64,000 nt of DNA from Epiperipatus broadwayi (lineage: Eukaryota > Onychophora > Udeonychophora > Euonychophora > Peripatidae). Below, in pieces: positions 49,320 to 62,765 of the stretch. Positions within the stretch are counted from its first letter, which is position 1. Every line of letters starts with the position of its first letter. The DNA is taken from the NCBI GenBank assembly GCA_028023455.1, contig JAQFVV010012398.1:11461160-11525159 (forward strand), in the 5' to 3' direction. The notes under the pieces are model-generated. The model saw nothing but the letters and a program-made list of their open reading frames with translations. It was not told the DNA's origin and ran no database searches. A program made the position numbers and the translations under genes.

Positions 49320-49595
49320 ACAAATCGACTTTGCATGCACTAATACACCAACTCTCTGTCAATTTTAGTTTTAAATCAGGTTTTTTTTTATAAATCAGAT
49401 TTTTTTAGCATATAAGTGATAATTTATATAATAGTCTGTTTATTAAACTTGTAAATTATTAATGTTAATGCATGCAGATTTTTTTCTAGAGTATATTAAA
49501 ATTAAGATAATTAATTCAAGAATAATCTCTATGTATTTACATAATTAAAAATTCCATTTAATTATAATCTATAGAATTTATGCTCAGACATTCCA
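49320..49595 (-). mobile_element. Gypsy LTR fragment
   Basis: Matches 25371-25655 of the gypsy 3' LTR: tttgcatgc, the segment ttttttctagagtatatta, aagataattaattcaa, and the LTR start TGGAATGTC on the minus strand at 49595. The other half of the LTR is missing and no internal sequence adjoins. Confidence 0.7.
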
Positions 49596-51333
49596 CAGAT
49601 ATGTATGACTTCTGTAGTAATTAATATTTTTGTTTTTATTGAAATCTTATGTCTCTCTCTATCTTTCTTTGTTCACCAAACTTTTTGACCAATATTGATT
49701 TAAACAGGTTTTATTCATCTTTTGCCCATGAGTTTGTTAATTTTGAAACATTAATTTGTTTGGAAATATTTGAATACTGATATTTTATCTCATTAAGCAC
49801 TGCCAATTTGACCTCTTAAACTCAAGTCTGACATTTTTTTGTCAGGCTTATGAACTAACATCAGCTTTTGTCTTGCTACATGCCAAAAAAAAACAAAAAA
49901 ACAATCAGTTTGGAATTATCGAATATTGTTGCTCCATGCCAGTAGGCGTTTATTTTGTGGAAATCCTTTATTTAAAATCTCTTAACACTTGAGATTGTGC
50001 TGTAAGTTGCATATCTGTAATTTTTCTATTGCTACAGAAAATGTGATCATATTAGCTCACAGAATTCTAAAGAGGTAATTATGTTGGAGGCATAAGTTGT
50101 ATATATTTGATGCTGAACATAAAATTGTAATGTTTCATTTACAAAGCTATTTATTTTTAATTAATTTTAAGAAGTAAGAGGCACTTAAGAAATGGTTAAA
50201 CTTACATAATGTTGATAAAAGTTTTTATAGAGATTTATTTGCGTATGTCCAATTATATAATAAAATTTTAATTGTTTTTTTTTTTTTTTTTTGATAAAAT
50301 TAGCTGTGTGTTGAAGCTTGAAATCAAAAAGTGTTTTAAATAATGTTTTATAACTATAAACATGATCATTTTATGAAGTTATACATCTTGGATGCCAAGC
50401 TTTTTTGCTACCTTATCACAAAAATAAGATTAATACATGTAAAAGGAAAATTTTAAAAATATATATTGACAATTTCAGTGTTTATAAATTTATTCTTTTT
50501 GTTTCTATACATGAAAAATTCTTTTATAGTATCTTCAAAATTAACTTTTTACATATTATACTTTATAAACTTAAACAATAGCAGAATTTGTAAGGTTCTT
50601 TTGTGTCAAGCATGAATGTAAATGGATTTTTGATTAATTTTAATTTAGAGAAAGATCTTTTCCCTAATGTAACTATTATTGATAATTATGGGGAAATATG
50701 TAATGCTAAATGTGACAGCAATCAAATGATTTCACAGTTTCTAACACCATTGTATAATTTTCCTTTCTCATTCAATAATTTTGGAGAAACTAATACACAT
50801 TGTATTACAGTCCTTTTTCTTGTCATAATAAAGCATTAATGATGTCAGAATGATATATAAAAGAATAAAAATATATAAAATAAATAAATGATTTTATCAG
50901 GACCCAGTTGGGATGCTAAACTATAATAGTATAGTATGAAATAATCAAATATATAAATATTTATTACAGTAATGTAAGGTAAATGGTTTTTTATTTGGAC
51001 CACGTATTCGGCATAACATATAGATAAACAAAAAATCAAATAAATATAAATTGTCAACATGCCAATAATGTTGAGCACCAACTTATACTAGTTTAAAATA
51101 ATATATATATATATTAGCTTAATCAAATAGTAACTAATAAAACCTTATCTTAACCATGACTGATTATTTATTCATTGTAATAACAAAATATAACTGATGA
51201 AATGCTAAAATAATGCATTAAAATATTAATAATGTAAATTGTTTTATTCAATGTTTTGGTTAGTTGATATTTTAAGATATAAAATAAAATATATAGAGAG
51301 GTTTGTGAAGTTAATATAAAGTATAATGTTGGG
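49596..51333. other. AT-rich stretch
   Basis: Apart from the candidate small exon at 50038-50074 I see no feature. A run of 20 T lies at 50275-50292 region. Confidence 0.45.
50038..50074 (+). CDS. Candidate 37-bp micro-exon
   Basis: The acceptor TTTTTCTATTGCTACAG precedes 50038 and the donor GAG|GTAATT follows 50074. One frame is open (KCDHISSQNSKE). Splice signals are good but the exon is tiny and chance is a real alternative; RNA evidence would be needed. Confidence 0.2.
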
Positions 51334-51462
51334 TAAGAGTTAATTTATGATAATAGCAAAGAAAGAAGTTTACTATTTAAGGCTCAAACAGGATCGTTAG
51401 CAACAAGGGAATATACACATAAATGGAGGAATGTGGGTGATTTAGTCTGCAAGTTATCTAAG
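51334..51462 (+). mobile_element. LINE fragment, same family as 464-5720
   Basis: Matches 5232-5361 (ttaatttatgataatag, tttaaggctc, ttagcaacaag, gaatatacac). It keeps TGC where the long copy has the TGA stop at 5346-5348. It is an isolated 129-bp internal piece. Confidence 0.8.
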
Positions 51463-51769
51463 GAAAATTCAATTTTAATTAATAAACAAAAATAAAATTT
51501 ATTAATATAATAAACATAATAAAATATTTATAAATTAAAGAACAAATGAAATATTCTTTGTTAAACTATTTGATTAGGAGTTAATTATCCTTTTTATTGT
51601 ATATGAAGTATGATTTATACATGTATTTAACAGACTTTGCCAACTATACATTAATAAAATTGATTAAGTATGTTTAGCTTATTTATTATTTTTTTTTTAC
51701 AATCATAAACAATAAACTTATTAATTTAACCACAGAAAATATTATATCATCAATGTATATTAAATATAT

Positions 51770-54700
51770 TGTAATGGGATGGGGAATCAGGTGAAATGAG
51801 GTGGTTGTACCTGGGGTGATGGCAAATCATTATTAACCCTAGTACAAATTAAAATTTATATTAAAGTAATGTTTAATAATCATAAATATATAAGTAATAA
51901 AAGTAGAATTAAAGAGAGCATGAGATCAACAGATCTCTGAGAGATCAGTCAGTTAGATCAGAAGAGATTAGTTAACTCCTTAAAGCAATTACAAGTATTA
52001 TAAATCAACCAGCATTATCAATAAGTAAATAAAGATATGAGTAATACTCAAAAGAAATAACTACTCATCATCATAAATGATCAATCAATATACATCAATA
52101 CAATAATCAGAATAAAATCAACAGTCAATCTGATGACTGGATTGGAAATGGGTCTTCTGGAGACCAGGCTAACTATTGAGCATTTGCCAGCTTGGACAAT
52201 TATTTAAACATAACTTGGATGCACCAACTAAGAGCTAATCCATAGAACATATAACTAGAAAAACAATAATGCTGGAACATTAACACATGCTGATCATCAT
52301 CAATGTTCTCGCCACTCAGTAACATTAATGTACTGGCTAACTATAAACTTAATTTATAAGACTAAACTAAATAAAATGTAATGCAGGAGCTTTAAAGATT
52401 ATAATCTTAGCTCCATTCCAGGATATGTCAATCAATCATCATCATCAATCATCTGGATGTTCATAAGCACTAAAAATACATCCCCACAAATCTAGTTCAG
52501 AAGAACACAAGCTCATTACTGTTATGTAACCAAGAGATGATGCAATACAATTTTTAACAATATTTAGAACCACTGGAATAATTTTCATAATTGAACACAA
52601 GTTTATTAACAATAAAAAAATGATATTAATGTCTAGAATAAGACTATACATATAAATTAAGCCTTCTGATTTTGATTAATATAGAATAAATATATATATC
52701 ACATTTGTGATTTACAAAATTACTAGACACAATTCAAATTATTACATTATGATTTACATATATGCTCTATATAAGTTTATTTAAAATCCAGTCAGCACCT
52801 AGATATGTGGCTTAATATAAAATGAACCTGTTTGAATTTAACAAAATAAAATTATTAAAAATATATTTCATAATTAATTCCATTTGAAAACTATACATAA
52901 AGTTCACACATACATGTGTATCTATGAACATATTGATGATATGAATTAATATTATTAATTAGTCTCTTTTTTCAGTCAATAAAAGTATTTTCTTTTTCCT
53001 TTTTAAAAAAATAAAGTCAATTTTTTTTTTGATAAGTAACTCAAAAGTTTTTTTTTTTATGACAGGTTACTCTCAATTAATTAATTACATCTTTAAATTA
53101 ATCTAAAAAAGATTTTTGAAGTCCTCTTTTTCTTTTTTCAAAATAAATTGTCCATGAATCAATCATTACTTTTAGATTTTAATTCAATTCAAGCAAAATT
53201 ATTTACTTGTTATCTTTTAAAATATATAGATTTTTAAATGTCATTTTTACCAAAGAAATTATTTAAAATTTCATTCTCATTATATATAATGCTACTCACC
53301 ATTGTATATACATTTATCTGTGCTTCTCTTTGTGTGTTGGTTTTGATGAGACAGGTATAGTTCAGGGTTGTCACAATCAGGAAGGTATAATTCATGTAAA
53401 ATATTGACATTCAATCAGTTCCCTTATATCTAGGATTTGATGAGCTTCAGGCCAGCAAACTGTTTGTCCACATTTAATGCTATGAATTTCAACACAAAGA
53501 AGTAGGTCATTTTCCTCCATGTGAATTCAAATTCCACTATTGAACCTGCTGGATCTCCTGCCTTAATTTCAGCTATATCTCATGGGAGCTCTATAAATCT
53601 ACCAGCCATCCCTGGTTAGCTAAAACCAATTGCTGCAAATGTCAACAAGCTGCAACAAAATATTATAACCAACTTTGCAGCTGGCCAATTTGGCCCCTGC
53701 TTCTCAAAAATTTAAACCAGACTTCAAAAACTAGAAGCCAAACTGAACTGATATTTCTTTACCAGCCATTTTATAGAATCATCTGAGATGATAAAAATAT
53801 ATTGCAAACTGTTTTCAATCTGTCTAATCCTTTTTAATCTTGAGGTGATAAAAACACAGTAACTGAAAACAAGAGTTTTTCTGTCTAATCCTTATTTTGA
53901 TTAAAATCAATTTTAATATTTTCAAATCACTTTTAATTACAAGCTACTTTTGGAAGCAACTCTGAAATTTTACCAAAGACATGATCTACATGTTTTTACT
54001 TTAATCTGTTGGAATTTTTAATCTACAAAGATTTTTAAAAATAGTTAAAAGAAATGTATGCAAGCATTATTTCAAAAATAAGTCATGCTTGTTTTTAAAT
54101 TCAAAATCAGAATTACAGTATTAATTTATTTAGATCTTTTTAAATGTTTTAATTTATAATGAAATTCTGTTTTAAATTTAGAATTGTTTAATCATTTTCA
54201 GTCATTATTATTCCAAGTGAAATGTAGAAAATATCTACAAAAATTCATGCCTGTGTTTATTTTTACTTTTTCTTTACTTTATTTATATATGTACACATAC
54301 ACAACTATGTTGCTGCTTGCCATGTAATCCAGATAGTTGCATTGACCCACTCAGAAGAAAAAGGAAAATAGAAAATGAAACACCTTTCTAATAATATTTT
54401 ACATAATCTTCATGTATAATCAAAACAAAGTTCATACCTAAAACTATATACTCATCAATTTTTTTAGAGATCTGACAGTTAACAGAATGAATAGTGAACT
54501 ACAATTTTGAGATAGATAAAGAATTCAGGCATTGGACTATAAGTACACAATGCACCATGAATACCAAGAGGACTACATCAATTGAGACACTATAAGTTGC
54601 TACAACCCATGATAAGAAAAATGCAAACATCTTTGCAAAGCCCTCTCCCATGAAGGGGCTAAAAATACAAAACTATGCCTTGCTTTTTTTTATGGAAACT

Positions 54701-55250
54701 TAGAGGCTAGAATCATGGGAGGTGTGTTAACTGCTCCGTGATTAACAATATAAAGTGCAAAAAATAGGTTGGAGCAAATAACTGAGATAGAACATCCCTC
54801 AGAGTTGCATGAAAACATTGAATCCTCCAGCCAATGACAAAAATATCCATCTATCATCAAAACTGAAAGTACAGCTAAACAAACTTCGACAATCAAACAC
54901 CTAATCCAATCTTGAAAATCATAGATTTTTTAACTCTAAACATGGACTTCCTTAAACGTACATGAAAACTACTATTTTATAATTAATAATCATCATCAGT
55001 ATTCTTGTCACATATTTTAAAATCAATTCTGCATAAAATGCATACTTTTTCTCTTTCTCAGTTGTGATTTGAGATCAAGTTGATAAATTTGAAGTGATGA
55101 TCACCAGTATGTGATCATCAGCAGCCCCACATTGGGTGCCATTTGTATTGGGATGGGAAAGGTGGAAAGTCATACTTAGGGTGATAGCACATGAACATCA
55201 ACCACACTTAATTAAAATATAAATTATAATGATGCTTATAGTTAATCATG
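51770..55250 (-). mobile_element. Decayed relative of the non-autonomous LTR element
   Basis: Short direct repeats start TGTAATGGGATGGGGA at 51770 and TGTATTGGGATGGGAA at 55144, staying similar for about 110 bp (ggggtgatggc/agggtgatagc, aaattaaaat). On the minus strand, TGGCACCCAATGTGGGGC (55124-55141) lies two bases after the CA end, a good tRNA-Lys-type PBS. The leader at 54950-54690 matches 40220-40440 of the young element (tctatgattt, ggattgg, cagttttgatgat, ttttgtcattg, gagcagttaac). No intact ORF remains. The right LTR looks truncated and the right limit is approximate. Confidence 0.6.
55124..55141 (-). other. tRNA-Lys-type primer-binding site
   Basis: TGGCACCCAATGTGGGGC on the minus strand, close to the standard TGGCGCCCAACGTGGGGC complementary to tRNA-Lys(1,2). 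Confidence 0.65.
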
Positions 55251-58136
55251 TGGCTCTAAGGAGTTAACAATCTTAAAGATAAAAAACATACCAAAATTTT
55301 CAAGGTAATTTCTTTTTGGTTAATAAATGTATGCATTCTAAAGTAAATAGATAATAAAAACCTACTAACTGTGTGTTTCTTAAACTACAATTCCATTAAA
55401 AGACAAATTAATTCTCTTCAATATTTTAATAATATTTACAGAAATAATGATAAAATTAAAGTTTAAAAGATCCTTAGCGATATGTATGTAAATTTAATTA
55501 TATTCCAATTATAGCATTCAAAAGTTGTAGACACCTTAACCATGTACAAGTTTTAAATTTGAAAATTCCATAATAAAGTATCGTGACATTAATAGTTCCT
55601 CTTTTACAGCAATAACAGTATTGGTTAACTTTCTGATATTTCATAATAAGTATTGCAGCTTTGAAATATAATACATAAGAAATTAGATGCTATAGTATTT
55701 AAATTATTTCCATAGTTATTTTTTACATTATATCACTCAAATCATTTTCTGAATGGTGCACATTGCAGCATTTAAATTATTATGTGATTCTGCATGCTTC
55801 ATATCACTTGAAGTATATGGTACAATGAGTTGATTTTATTGTATGATGTTCTGCAGATTTCTCAAAAGACATGTCTTTTGGAGCAAAGATTTTTTTTACC
55901 CAGCCACTCATTTCAGTAATGAAACATCAGATATTAATAAAATATATAATGCATTGACTTTGCATAGTTTGTTTATTGATAATGCAAATTAGAGAATGAT
56001 CAAACTAAAGTCAGGGGTTTAAATATTTTTTCCTGATGTTATATTTAGATCATTATTTTAGATACAATCTCTATGGTAAAGCTCAAATTTAATTTCTTGC
56101 TGTGGTTGTTATTAAGAGAGAAATTCCGCTCGATAAAAATTGCTTGCAAGTACATCAGCATTCACAAAATTAAAATGTTTTTTAAACATTTTAAAGAACA
56201 ATAAAAAAAATTTCACAAATTAAAATACATTTTGAAATCATATTTTTAAATAAAATATTAACATTCCTTGTATATTTATATATATATGTATATTGTTTTA
56301 TACCTATTTAAACACTTATATAAAAGAATATATTTAAATATGTATAATTTAATATAGATTTAATTGGATAAACATAAAATATACATATGCATACTCTAAA
56401 TAATAATTGACTATTTTATCTATTCTTATGTATTATTTGTTAAATGTATGCATTAATAAAACTGTTAACAAATGAATTCATCAATACATAATTCAATCTA
56501 TTAAATCTTCCTAAAAATAAAATATTAATTTTATAGTTTATTACGATATTAAAAAAACTAACATTTTGATACACTATTTGTTAAAAAATTTATGCGCATT
56601 ATTTTATACTAAGATGTATTGTCAATCACTATTTATTAATAAGATAAACTATGTGAACTTTTTTAAACAATTTACAAATAAAATAAGCCAACAAAATATA
56701 TATATATATTTTAAGAATATAATAATTTCAGGTTTAAATTTAAACCAAGATGGTACAATATATTACTAATGCCAAAAATTTATCAAACATTTATTTAAAT
56801 AGTGAAGATATAGTAAAATAATTTTCCTTTATTTATGTTCCTACAAATCTGTTGCCCCTAAATCATGCCACCTTGTTGCCTTGCATCCCAGTATAAAATG
56901 TTCCTGACTTTAACCACTATTTTATACTATAATTACTATGTATAAAGGTTTTACAAATGTATATAACTTTTATTGGTATTATTGTTTTATATTTATTTTT
57001 TTTTATTTTTAAATTAAATTAAAAAAAAGATGAAGCATAGAGAATCATCATTCATTTAAACTACCAATCTTGGATATATGTATATACAACAAAATTTAAG
57101 TTATATAAATGAGTATGAAAGTATTTAAAATCTTAATTTTAAATATATATATTTATGTTTACTAATGAAATCTAATATATATATATATATATATAGTAAA
57201 ACAAAACCCTAAGACATTGAAATGAATATCAATTCTTCCTAATGGGATTTGTTATTTTGGAAAATTACAAACATAATGTTTCTAATATTCATTCTTTGGA
57301 TTTAATAAGACTTAATTAAATAAAACCCATCTAAAAAAATGTATTCATATCCACTAATATTGATTAGAATAATAATAATTATAATTAGAATAAATTAAAT
57401 GGATAGTAAGTTTCATTTATCTTACTTTCTATCATTTTTATTACATTTGCAATTTTTGAATTAATAAATAATAGTAAGAATATATCATTAGTGACTTAGA
57501 ATTATATAGCTTTAGAGCTTTCTCCGACAAAAGCTAATTCATAAATTTATCTTGAAGCAATTTTTTTTTTTTTTAATATTGAATACAAGATATTTAAACT
57601 TTATTATTTTCTTTATTAATCTTATATTCAACATTTGATATTCATGTAAGCATTTTATTTTGGATTTATTTCATTTTTAGTATTGGGTATTTGTCCATTA
57701 ATTCATATTCTTATATATGTTTATTTTACTTCTGTTGTGAAACATTTTCAAAAACTGCATAGTATTATTACTTTAACTCATAATTTATATCTTTTTAGTA
57801 GAATAACAATAATAAAATAAAGAAGTTTACAAATTAACTAGTAATATTTACTGAGGCTATAATCTCGATAATATGCATATAAAATGCGATAGTAGGGACC
57901 TCTACAGGTGTTTTAACCACAAGCTTACGCTATGGAAGAAAAGATCCCCCTCACCAACTATATAATTTATTATAGACAACTGAAAAATTTTATAATCTTT
58001 TAAGAAAAATTAAACACACAAAAATTATATAATTAAACATAAAAGTAAACATTAAAATTTATTAAATTGTACTTTTTTTTGCCAATTTAATTAATTAAAG
58101 TAGTGATTGTCTGCGAAAAATAAAGCAAAGAAAGTT
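55251..58136. other. AT-rich non-coding stretch
   Basis: No gene or repeat edge recognised. A GC-richer patch at 57885-57955 (gggacctctacaggtg) is unexplained. A (TA)n microsatellite lies at 57175-57196. Confidence 0.5.
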
Positions 58137-58263
58137 TATATGTAACAGTTGTATTTTTATTTTGGACTATTTCCATCATCTAATATGAGTATTGAAGACA
58201 TTCAATACTCATATTAAATGATCGAAATAGTCCAATATAAAAATACATCTATATGTAACAGTT
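58137..58263. mobile_element. Miniature foldback with 14-bp direct repeats
   Basis: tatatgtaacagtt occurs at 58137-58150 and again at 58250-58263. Between them 58151-58195 and 58203-58246 are reverse complements with about four mismatches in 44 bp (gtatttttat...gagtattga / caatactcat...aaaaatac). This is the form of a MITE with target duplication, although 14 bp is long; a template-switch event is the alternative. Confidence 0.65.
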
Positions 58264-60029
58264 TCTTTCATGTGAGATTTTTCAGTATACTGGAAATTGA
58301 TAATATGAATGAGTGTAGACACTTATTTTTATTAAGCAGAACTTAGTACCAAGCAATGTATTCTTTCTTTGATATTTTAAATTCCATTGATCCTTTTTTA
58401 ATAGTAGCTTTTTTTTTTTTTTGGTTATTTGAATATACATACAGTATTAATGTTGGGAGTTTGACACAGTAAACTGCAAAGAAACTTGTACAGTATGTTG
58501 TATTTTCAAAGATAATTTATTCAAGTTAGTAATATAAGCATCACTAACATTGCTTTTTTCTTTCTTTCAACTCTTGAAGATAGACTGTAAAAGAAATAAT
58601 TAACATGATATAACTTTTATTTAAAGAACAAGACTTATAATTGAAACTTTTTTTTTAATTTCAGTATAAAATAATATTATTTTTTTTACAAAGATAGACA
58701 TTTAAGTAGATAAACCTTTCATTATAATTTTTTTCTTCTTTGTTCTCTTAATGAAATATTCACTGAAGCTATTAAATAAATTTAATTTAATTAAGATGGT
58801 AATGGTCAAAAAAAAAAGTTAAATAAAATAATTTAATAAACAAAGACAATAAAAATGAATTTGGTCAGAATACACATATCTTTTTTCCAATCTATAATAA
58901 ATTGGCAAAAGAATGTAGTGATCATGATTTTGAGGCATATGCAGCATTTTATAGCTAATGATCTGCCTTATATATTCACCATATTGAAAAGTGACCTGTG
59001 GATGATCTTCCATTTTTTCGATAAGCTTTTCTGTAGTATTGAGTCTCATTGTGTGTCTTTTTATTAGGACAATCTATTTTGAAATAGGCTATTAGTTTTA
59101 TTAGTAATATAAATAATTAGAAGTTTCTGATAGTACTTCATCTCAAACACATATATACTTTTTTCATCTGATTTTTTGTTGATTATTCAAGATTGACTGC
59201 ATAACAAGCTATTGGGGGGAAATTGGACAATATATATTATTGGTATTTTTTGAAAAATTTTAGTCTTTTCATATTTTAGACAGTTTTGTCATTGCTGGTT
59301 TTGCTTCACAATTCTGCATATTTTCTGATCACATATTAAATTATTGCTTCAATATTATTTTATCAATAATTTTTTTTCATCAACTTCCTATATTTCTTTA
59401 CTTGATGTAAATCATGAGTTTATTTCAATATTAAATCATTTCTATTTTGTCACTCCTGTTATTAAGCTGTTGGTGATATTTATTTATTTTTTGACTGTTT
59501 ATGTATTTAAATCATTGAACCACATATTGAAACAAATAAAACATGACGAATATTAAACATGCACTGGTAATTTTTTTTTTTAAATATATGTATATTGGGT
59601 TTTGAATTCTCTTAATAGGATTATTTTTATCTTTTATTTATTAATTCTGTTTAATGTGTTTAATATATTTAATATGATTTTATTAATTTATTTGTATATA
59701 TATTTATAAATAATAAAAAATATGTATACTAATCTTTTGTAGTGACATGCTTTTTATTTTAACATTTTGTACTGTTATTTTATTTAAATTGCTTTATAAG
59801 AGCAGCATTATGCAATGCACCAAATACTTTTAATTTATAGAGCAGCACAATTTAATATATTGAAACAAAATGCATATATTTATTAAAATTGTAAATATGT
59901 TTTTTTATTATTTATATAAAGAATTAATAAGAATTTAAGAAAATATAATTGTGAATTAGCAGGAAAAGTTATGGAAGAGAATTAAAAATGTAAATTAATA
60001 TATTGGTAGGAAAGTTATTTCTCTGATAA
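58264..60029. other. AT-rich stretch, nothing recognised
   Basis: T-rich and A-rich runs; no coding or repeat signal supported. Confidence 0.5.
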
Positions 60030-60874
60030 GAAGAAAATATAGAAATATTACTAAAAAGAGAGATGACATTATGATATATTTGAAAGAGATCTATAAACAA
60101 TTATATAATAATAAAGAATGAGAAATTAAAATATTGCTACAGTTATTTCATCTGAATTGTCCAGACTTTTAAATGAAGAAGTTAGACAAGCAATTAAATT
60201 TATGAAGGGGAAAAGTTGCAAGAAGTGATGAAATTATAAATGATATTTTTAAAAGAAGCAGTTGAAAAAATAGAAAAATGGTTGACAAAGTAGTAATAAT
60301 GATATACTAATTAATTAGAAGAATGCAGTTGTAATACTGATATTTAAGAAAGGTGATAAAAACATTATTAAAAATTACAGATCTATCAATCTTCTACAAG
60401 TTCTTCACAAAATCTTTATTAAGGTAAGCTAACTTCAGATTTTAATCAAGAAAAAAAAAACAAGCTGGATTTAAAAATGGTTTTAGTGCAGTAGATCATA
60501 TCCAAATATTTAAAAAAGTTATAGAAATGGCCAATGAATATGAGTTGCCATTATGTGTTGAATTCGTAGATTATTAAAAGGCATTTGATTCTATAAACAT
60601 TTCTATTGTGATTAAAGCATTAGATCATCAAAATATAGACCTGGAATATTATCATATTCTGATGAATGTTTCTCAAAATGCAACAACAATAATTAGATTA
60701 CATAGTAATAGTGAGCAAACTAGATGATTCCATATCTAAAATCCTTTACCAGGTTTATAACAAATATGTTGTGTATTAAAATAGGAAGATAAGGGAGTAA
60801 AATTGAATGGAGTTTATTTAAATCATTTAGATTTTGCAGTTTATGTGGCTGTTTTTATAATTAGTGCTTTAGAG
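60030..60874 (+). pseudogene. RTE-like RT fragment
   Basis: Combining frames gives VRQAIKFM, an ARSDEIINDIFK block, NYR/DLSI and LLQVL around 60370-60400, AGFKNGFSAVDHIQIFKK at 60465-60515 and LCVEFVDY-KAFDSINIS at 60560-60605 (with one stop), the finger and palm blocks of RTE-like RT. It ends with a block parallel to the active-site region at 61-130 (NGVYLNHLDFA), showing the same family as the fragment at the window start. It is broken by many stops and cut at 60874 by a hAT terminus. Confidence 0.7.
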
Positions 60875-61010
60875 CAGGGATGTCCAACCTTTTGGTGTCT
60901 TTGGATCACATTGGAGAAAAAGAAATATCTTGGGCCACATATTGAACACACAAATGCAATGGTATGATCAAATATTATTTATAATGATTATTTTAGCAAG
61001 TCACCACAAG
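60875..61010 (+). mobile_element. hAT element terminus (Zaphod-like end)
   Basis: Starts CAGGGATGTCCAACCTTTTG, followed by TCTTGGGCCACATATTG, the same end as at 13144 on the other strand. It interrupts the RTE fragment. The partner end and the 8-bp duplication were not found downstream, so the extent is unknown. Confidence 0.65.
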
Positions 61011-61122
61011 CACATGTAATGTCTGATGTTAATTTTTCTATCAGTGCAAGATTAATGTTCTCATTGATTTATTTTATTTCAATTTGTATAATTTATATAT
61101 GTTTAAACAAAACAACACAGTG

Positions 61123-61154
<32 letters not shown>

Positions 61155-62704
61155 ATAATATATCAGTTTGATGGAAGAATAATTTTAGGTAAACTACATC
61201 TTTTGTTTTAGTGACAGTTAAATATTTCCTCCTATTTCAATTTGTTTTTTGAATATGAATTACATTTTACTTTTAATTTGCACTTCTGTTTTATCTTATA
61301 TTTGATGGAAAATGTGACGGTATATGATATTTTGTAGGATAGTGCTTTTTTTTTTTAATGATAATAGTTCTGGTCAAATTTTTAACTGGTAAGAAGTATG
61401 ATAGTGAATAAAAGTACATTTTCTATGGAATTCATATTAAGTCTTAGTGGATGTTAACAGAGTTGATATTGTTCTTAGCATTCTATCTTATGAATTTTGC
61501 AGCAGTTTTTATAATATATAGAGAATTCACATTTTAATATAACTGTTTTTTTTTATAACATTTTTTTATCTTTTTAGTCATTCATTATTTTTTTCAATAT
61601 ACATGGTTGTCTATTTGTTAGTTTCACCATGAAATAAATTTTAATTATTTTCATGTGACAACTGATGTGGTGCAATATAAAATGGGTTTGGCATTATATG
61701 AAGTCAAAAGTTATGTGCTATTATTTTGTGGAGTCTACCAGAATTTGAATGGTCTACCTATAGTATAATGACACATAAGAAAAACCAATAAAGTAATCTA
61801 TGAGAGAAAAAAAGGTAAAATGATAAATAAAATATGCAAAGGGGGGGGGGGTAATAAAAATTTATCCACATCAATTTTAATGGCAGTAGCTTAATTATGG
61901 AAATATAATTTACTATATTGAAATAATAAAATTAACAAATATTTTAGTATTACTAATTTCTAAACAAAGAACTGATTTTTTTTTTTTTAATGTTTTAAGA
62001 TAGTGATAATTTTTTTTCCATTTACCATTGCATTAAGAATTGAGATATCTTATTTGTGAAATGGCAGTAAAAAAATATCAAAGTGTTTATTGCATTTATT
62101 TTTAGGTTAAAAAAATGGGAGATGTGCATTTCATAAAATGTAAAACTATACACTTCAAAAACTATTGGCAAAAAAAAGTTTCAGGTTTCATTATTTTCAT
62201 ATTATTGTGGATTATGAATTGCTCTTTGTATTGTTTATTAAAATGCTGTGATTTAATACTATGGTGGTTGCCCCATCATATCATCTAAAAGGCATAGAAT
62301 CTAACTCAGTTGGCAATTTTATTTTCATATATAAGTACTTTGTTTAAATAGTGTTTCCTATTAATATTTTATAATAAATAATGTCAAGATAATAAAATAT
62401 ATTATAATTCAAATGAATAATATCAAGGGACAATTATATAAAAATATCTAAGAAAGAAAAAAGTAAAAAAAAAAAATTAACATTTATAAAGAGATAAATA
62501 TTTATTGCATATCATTATATTTTAATTTTGTTAAAAGTGTTTGTTAATTTATTGTATTAAGTTAATATTAAAAAAAATAATTAAAAGGGATACATTATAT
62601 TATTCATTGTAAATTTGATTTCAGTATTTTTTTATTCTTTTCTCTAAATAAGAAATAACTTTATCAGTGTTGTATTTTTAAAGTTTAAACAATGTTTTTT
62701 TTAG
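61011..62704. other. AT-rich stretch with microsatellites
   Basis: An (AT)n(GT)n tract lies at 61123-61154 and a run of 11 G at 61841-61851. It may include the inside of the hAT element starting at 60875, but no transposase motif is seen. It ends with the acceptor aaacaatgttttttttag at 62704. Confidence 0.45.
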
Positions 62705-62765
62705 TCCACACACTGACTGGAGACAGAAAACTTTGTTGAGGCATAACAACCTGACAAAACTAGTG
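62705..62765 (+). CDS. Candidate internal exon, unrecognised gene
   Basis: The acceptor TTTTTTTTAG ends at 62704 and a donor GTG|GTACAT follows 62765. The frame beginning after one base reads PHTDWRQKTLLRHNNLTKLV, with composition unlike the AT-rich flanks. Length 61 bp, ending on a complete codon. No family recognised; the donor is not strong. Confidence 0.35.
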
